64,000 nt of DNA from positions 36,991 to 100,990 of the forward strand of contig NZ_QEIG01000017.1 in the NCBI RefSeq assembly GCF_014324365.1, in the 5' to 3' direction. This document shows positions 62,406 through 64,000 of this stretch, in pieces. A model generated the notes under the pieces. The model was given only the letters and a program-made list of their open reading frames with translations. It ran no database searches and was not told the DNA's origin. The DNA comes from Algoriphagus sp. AK58. GTDB taxonomy: Bacteria > Bacteroidota > Bacteroidia > Cytophagales > Cyclobacteriaceae. Position 1 is the first letter of the stretch. Each line of letters opens with the position of its first letter. The position numbers and the translations under genes are program-made.

Positions 62406-63692
62406 TTACTTCTTCATTCCCATATAGTCCACTACGAAGTAGCTCATCACCCGTATACCAAGCTTGAAGCCGCTTTCGTCCAAGTAAAAATCAGGAGTAT
62501 GGTGAGAGGGAGTTTTCAAAGGGTCAGCACCGGGTTTCATGCCGCCCAAGAAGATAAAAACGCCCGGTTTTTCACGTTGGAAAAAGCTGAAATCTTCCGA
62601 ACCAGTCATCGGGTCCATCAAGACTACATTTTCCTTTCCGGCTGCCGCATCGAGGGTTGGGATCATTTTAGCCGTTAGGGCTTCGTCATTCACAGTGGAA
62701 GGATACAGCTTGGTGATGGTCACTTCAGCTTTCGCCCCTGCACTCTCGGCAATGTGGGTTGCGATTTCGTTGATTCTGCGGTGCACCAAGGCTTGCTGAT
62801 CATCGCCAAAGGTTCGGATGGTGCCGATCATCTCCACTTTTTCGGGAATGATATTGTGGCGAATACCACCATGGATAGCGCCTACAGATACCACAGCTGG
62901 ATTTTGAGTTACATTGACGCTGCGGGAAAGGATCGTTTGAAGACCTGTAATGATCTGTGCGGAGGTGACTACCGGATCCACACCTGACCACGGGGCTGCT
63001 CCGTGAGATTGAGTGCCTAGGACATTGATTCCAAGGATATCCACTGCCGCCATGGTAGGTCCGGGGCGATAGCCGATTTTTCCGGCCTCAATCTGTGCCC
63101 AAATGTGCAAACCGAAGACCGCATCCACGTCTTTCATTACACCTTCTTTGACCATCAATTCGGCTCCTGCCATGTCCACATCGCTTACCCCTTCTTCAGC
63201 AGGTTGGAAGATGAATTTGACTGAACCCTCCAGTTGATTTTTCATTCCTGCCAGTACCTCAGCCACACCCATCAGGATAGCTGTGTGGGAATCGTGTCCG
63301 CAGGCATGCATTACGCCTGTCTGCTGTCCGGCAAACGTGGTGGTGACGGTAGACTTAAATGGGAGATCGACCCGCTCGGTCACGGGAAGCGCGTCCATAT
63401 CTGCGCGAAGGGCAACCATCGGTCCGGGCTTGCCGCCTTTTAGTACTCCGACTACTCCCGTGACAGCCACTTGTTCGGTGACATCCATGCCCAACGCCCT
63501 GAGGTGATCGGCGACGATCTTGGCGGTGCGGACCTCTTGATTGCCGAGCTCAGGGTGCTGATGAAAGTCCCGACGCCACTCGATGACTTTGGATTCGATG
63601 GCATCGGCGCGCTTATCGATTTCGGGACGAAGCTTAGACTGTCCGATCGCCGAGGCGGAAATCAACAGGAGAGGTAGGATGATTTTTTTCAT
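62406..63692 (-). CDS. M20 family amidohydrolase (exported)
   Basis: A 428-residue metal-dependent hydrolase with signal peptide (MKKIILPLLLISASAIGQ). Family motifs: FHQHPELGNQE, VALRADMDALPV, MHACGHDSHTAILMG with the Cys/His/Asp metal residues, FQPAEEG with the catalytic Glu pair and the late SEDFSFF. This is the carboxypeptidase Ss1/HipO-type aminoacylase-hippurate hydrolase branch; the substrate is an N-acyl amino acid or similar. Start chosen at 63692 since the signal peptide begins there. Confidence 0.92.
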   Translation of the reverse strand: MKKIILPLLLISASAIGQSKLRPEIDKRADAIESKVIEWRRDFHQHPELGNQEVRTAKIVADHLRALGMDVTEQVAVTGVVGVLKGGKPGPMVALRADMDALPVTERVDLPFKSTVTTTFAGQQTGVMHACGHDSHTAILMGVAEVLAGMKNQLEGSVKFIFQPAEEGVSDVDMAGAELMVKEGVMKDVDAVFGLHIWAQIEAGKIGYRPGPTMAAVDILGINVLGTQSHGAAPWSGVDPVVTSAQIITGLQTILSRSVNVTQNPAVVSVGAIHGGIRHNIIPEKVEMIGTIRTFGDDQQALVHRRINEIATHIAESAGAKAEVTITKLYPSTVNDEALTAKMIPTLDAAAGKENVVLMDPMTGSEDFSFFQREKPGVFIFLGGMKPGADPLKTPSHHTPDFYLDESGFKLGIRVMSYFVVDYMGMKK

Positions 63693-64000
63693 GGTTGGAA
63701 TGGGAGAAACCAAATTTAAGGAAAGGAGGCAATCTAGGAAGCGGATGGGGAAAAAAGCATTAGGGATTGGTTTTTCTTACGATACCAATAGAAAGCGGGA
63801 TGATGAGACCTGTCAGGTGGGGTGTCAAATTTGTGCCATTTTTGGTTTTTTATTTGCATCCCACTTTAAGGTTTTTAATCTCTTGGAAAGAGTGGTTTGC
63901 CCGATGTTTTTTTCAGACCAATTTTTCACATTTTCTACTCGTGTTGACTGGATTGCTTCTGAAATTTCTTCTTTTGACAACTTTCCTGTGAATTAGTTCA
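63693..64000. other. Intergenic end of window with possible short coding remnant
   Basis: This stretch has no convincing full gene. AGACCTGTCAGGT (63808-63820) is a copy of the arm of the terminator at 58108. On the minus strand an ORF of about 51 codons (63825-63980, TTG start) encodes KNWSEKNIGQTTLSKRLKTL, which has helix-turn-helix flavour; it may be a remnant or a chance ORF. Confidence 0.3.

Noticed and set aside
1..64000. tRNA, rRNA, prophage, insertion sequence and CRISPR
   Set aside because: Read on both strands I found no T-loop/acceptor patterns, no transposase or integrase gene and no spaced repeat arrays.

Overview
The window looks like a chromosomal segment of a Bacteroidota member, most likely order Cytophagales near Algoriphagus/Cyclobacteriaceae. 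Support comes from TonB-dependent outer-membrane proteins (one paired with a DUF4249 lipoprotein), the TAnnTTTG-type promoter words, the gene order of the cell-wall cluster, the FtsZ C-terminus and two bacillithiol-system proteins. The genus is inference; no rRNA or tRNA gene was seen. No insertion sequence, prophage or CRISPR array was found, and almost all of the sequence is ordinary core or metabolic genome.

Layout: 1-2.2 kb, a small carbohydrate-catabolism group (SDR fragment, sugar isomerase/epimerase, SMP-30 lactonase). 2.4-10.3 kb, pheS, a fasciclin protein, a propeller lipoprotein, a large outer-membrane barrel, the bacilliredoxin-like YtxJ and a DUF4403 lipoprotein. 10.3-17.1 kb, an acetate-use block on the minus strand (DUF4212 small subunit, sodium:solute symporter, acs, then a cNMP/CBS/DUF294 signalling protein overlapping a DEDDh exonuclease). 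17.3-20.9 kb, a ZIP metal transporter, ApbE, ruvB and a ParE-type toxin-antitoxin pair. 21-24.4 kb, kynurenine-pathway genes kmo, kynU and 3-hydroxyanthranilate dioxygenase. 24.5-26.2 kb, a dipeptidase coupled to a degenerate thiamine-pyrophosphokinase-like protein. 26.1-30.9 kb, the glycerol operon glpD-glpK-glpF with a divergent DeoR-family regulator. 30.9-38.4 kb, a phosphatase, a pseudouridine synthase, GNAT, coaX, a RES/Xre toxin-antitoxin pair, ypdA, an NRDE protein, an ene-reductase and an SDR. 38.4-40.9 kb, a BlaI/BlaR1-type regulator pair.

41.2-56.6 kb is a complete division and cell-wall (dcw) cluster in one direction: mraZ-rsmH-ftsL-ftsI-murE-mraY-murD-ftsW-murG-murC-ftsQ-ftsA-ftsZ, with many 4-nt overlaps. 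56.6-64 kb holds an NADPH-dependent FMN reductase, purine nucleoside phosphorylase, a small lipoprotein, a TonB receptor/DUF4249 pair and an M20 amidohydrolase.

Points that stand out: murG has no ATG/GTG/TTG at its conserved start and an ATT sits where the start should be; three near-identical 16-bp palindromes precede the BlaI-type gene; 10-bp direct repeats precede mraZ; the BlaR1-type protease ends in an exact 18-residue helical repeat; the TPK-like protein has lost its metal-binding motifs; and several intergenic gaps hold distinct palindromic repeat families, including one that can fold as a cloverleaf at 31.4 kb. I did not find a convincing new multi-gene system; the best candidates for undescribed biology are these regulatory and repeat elements.
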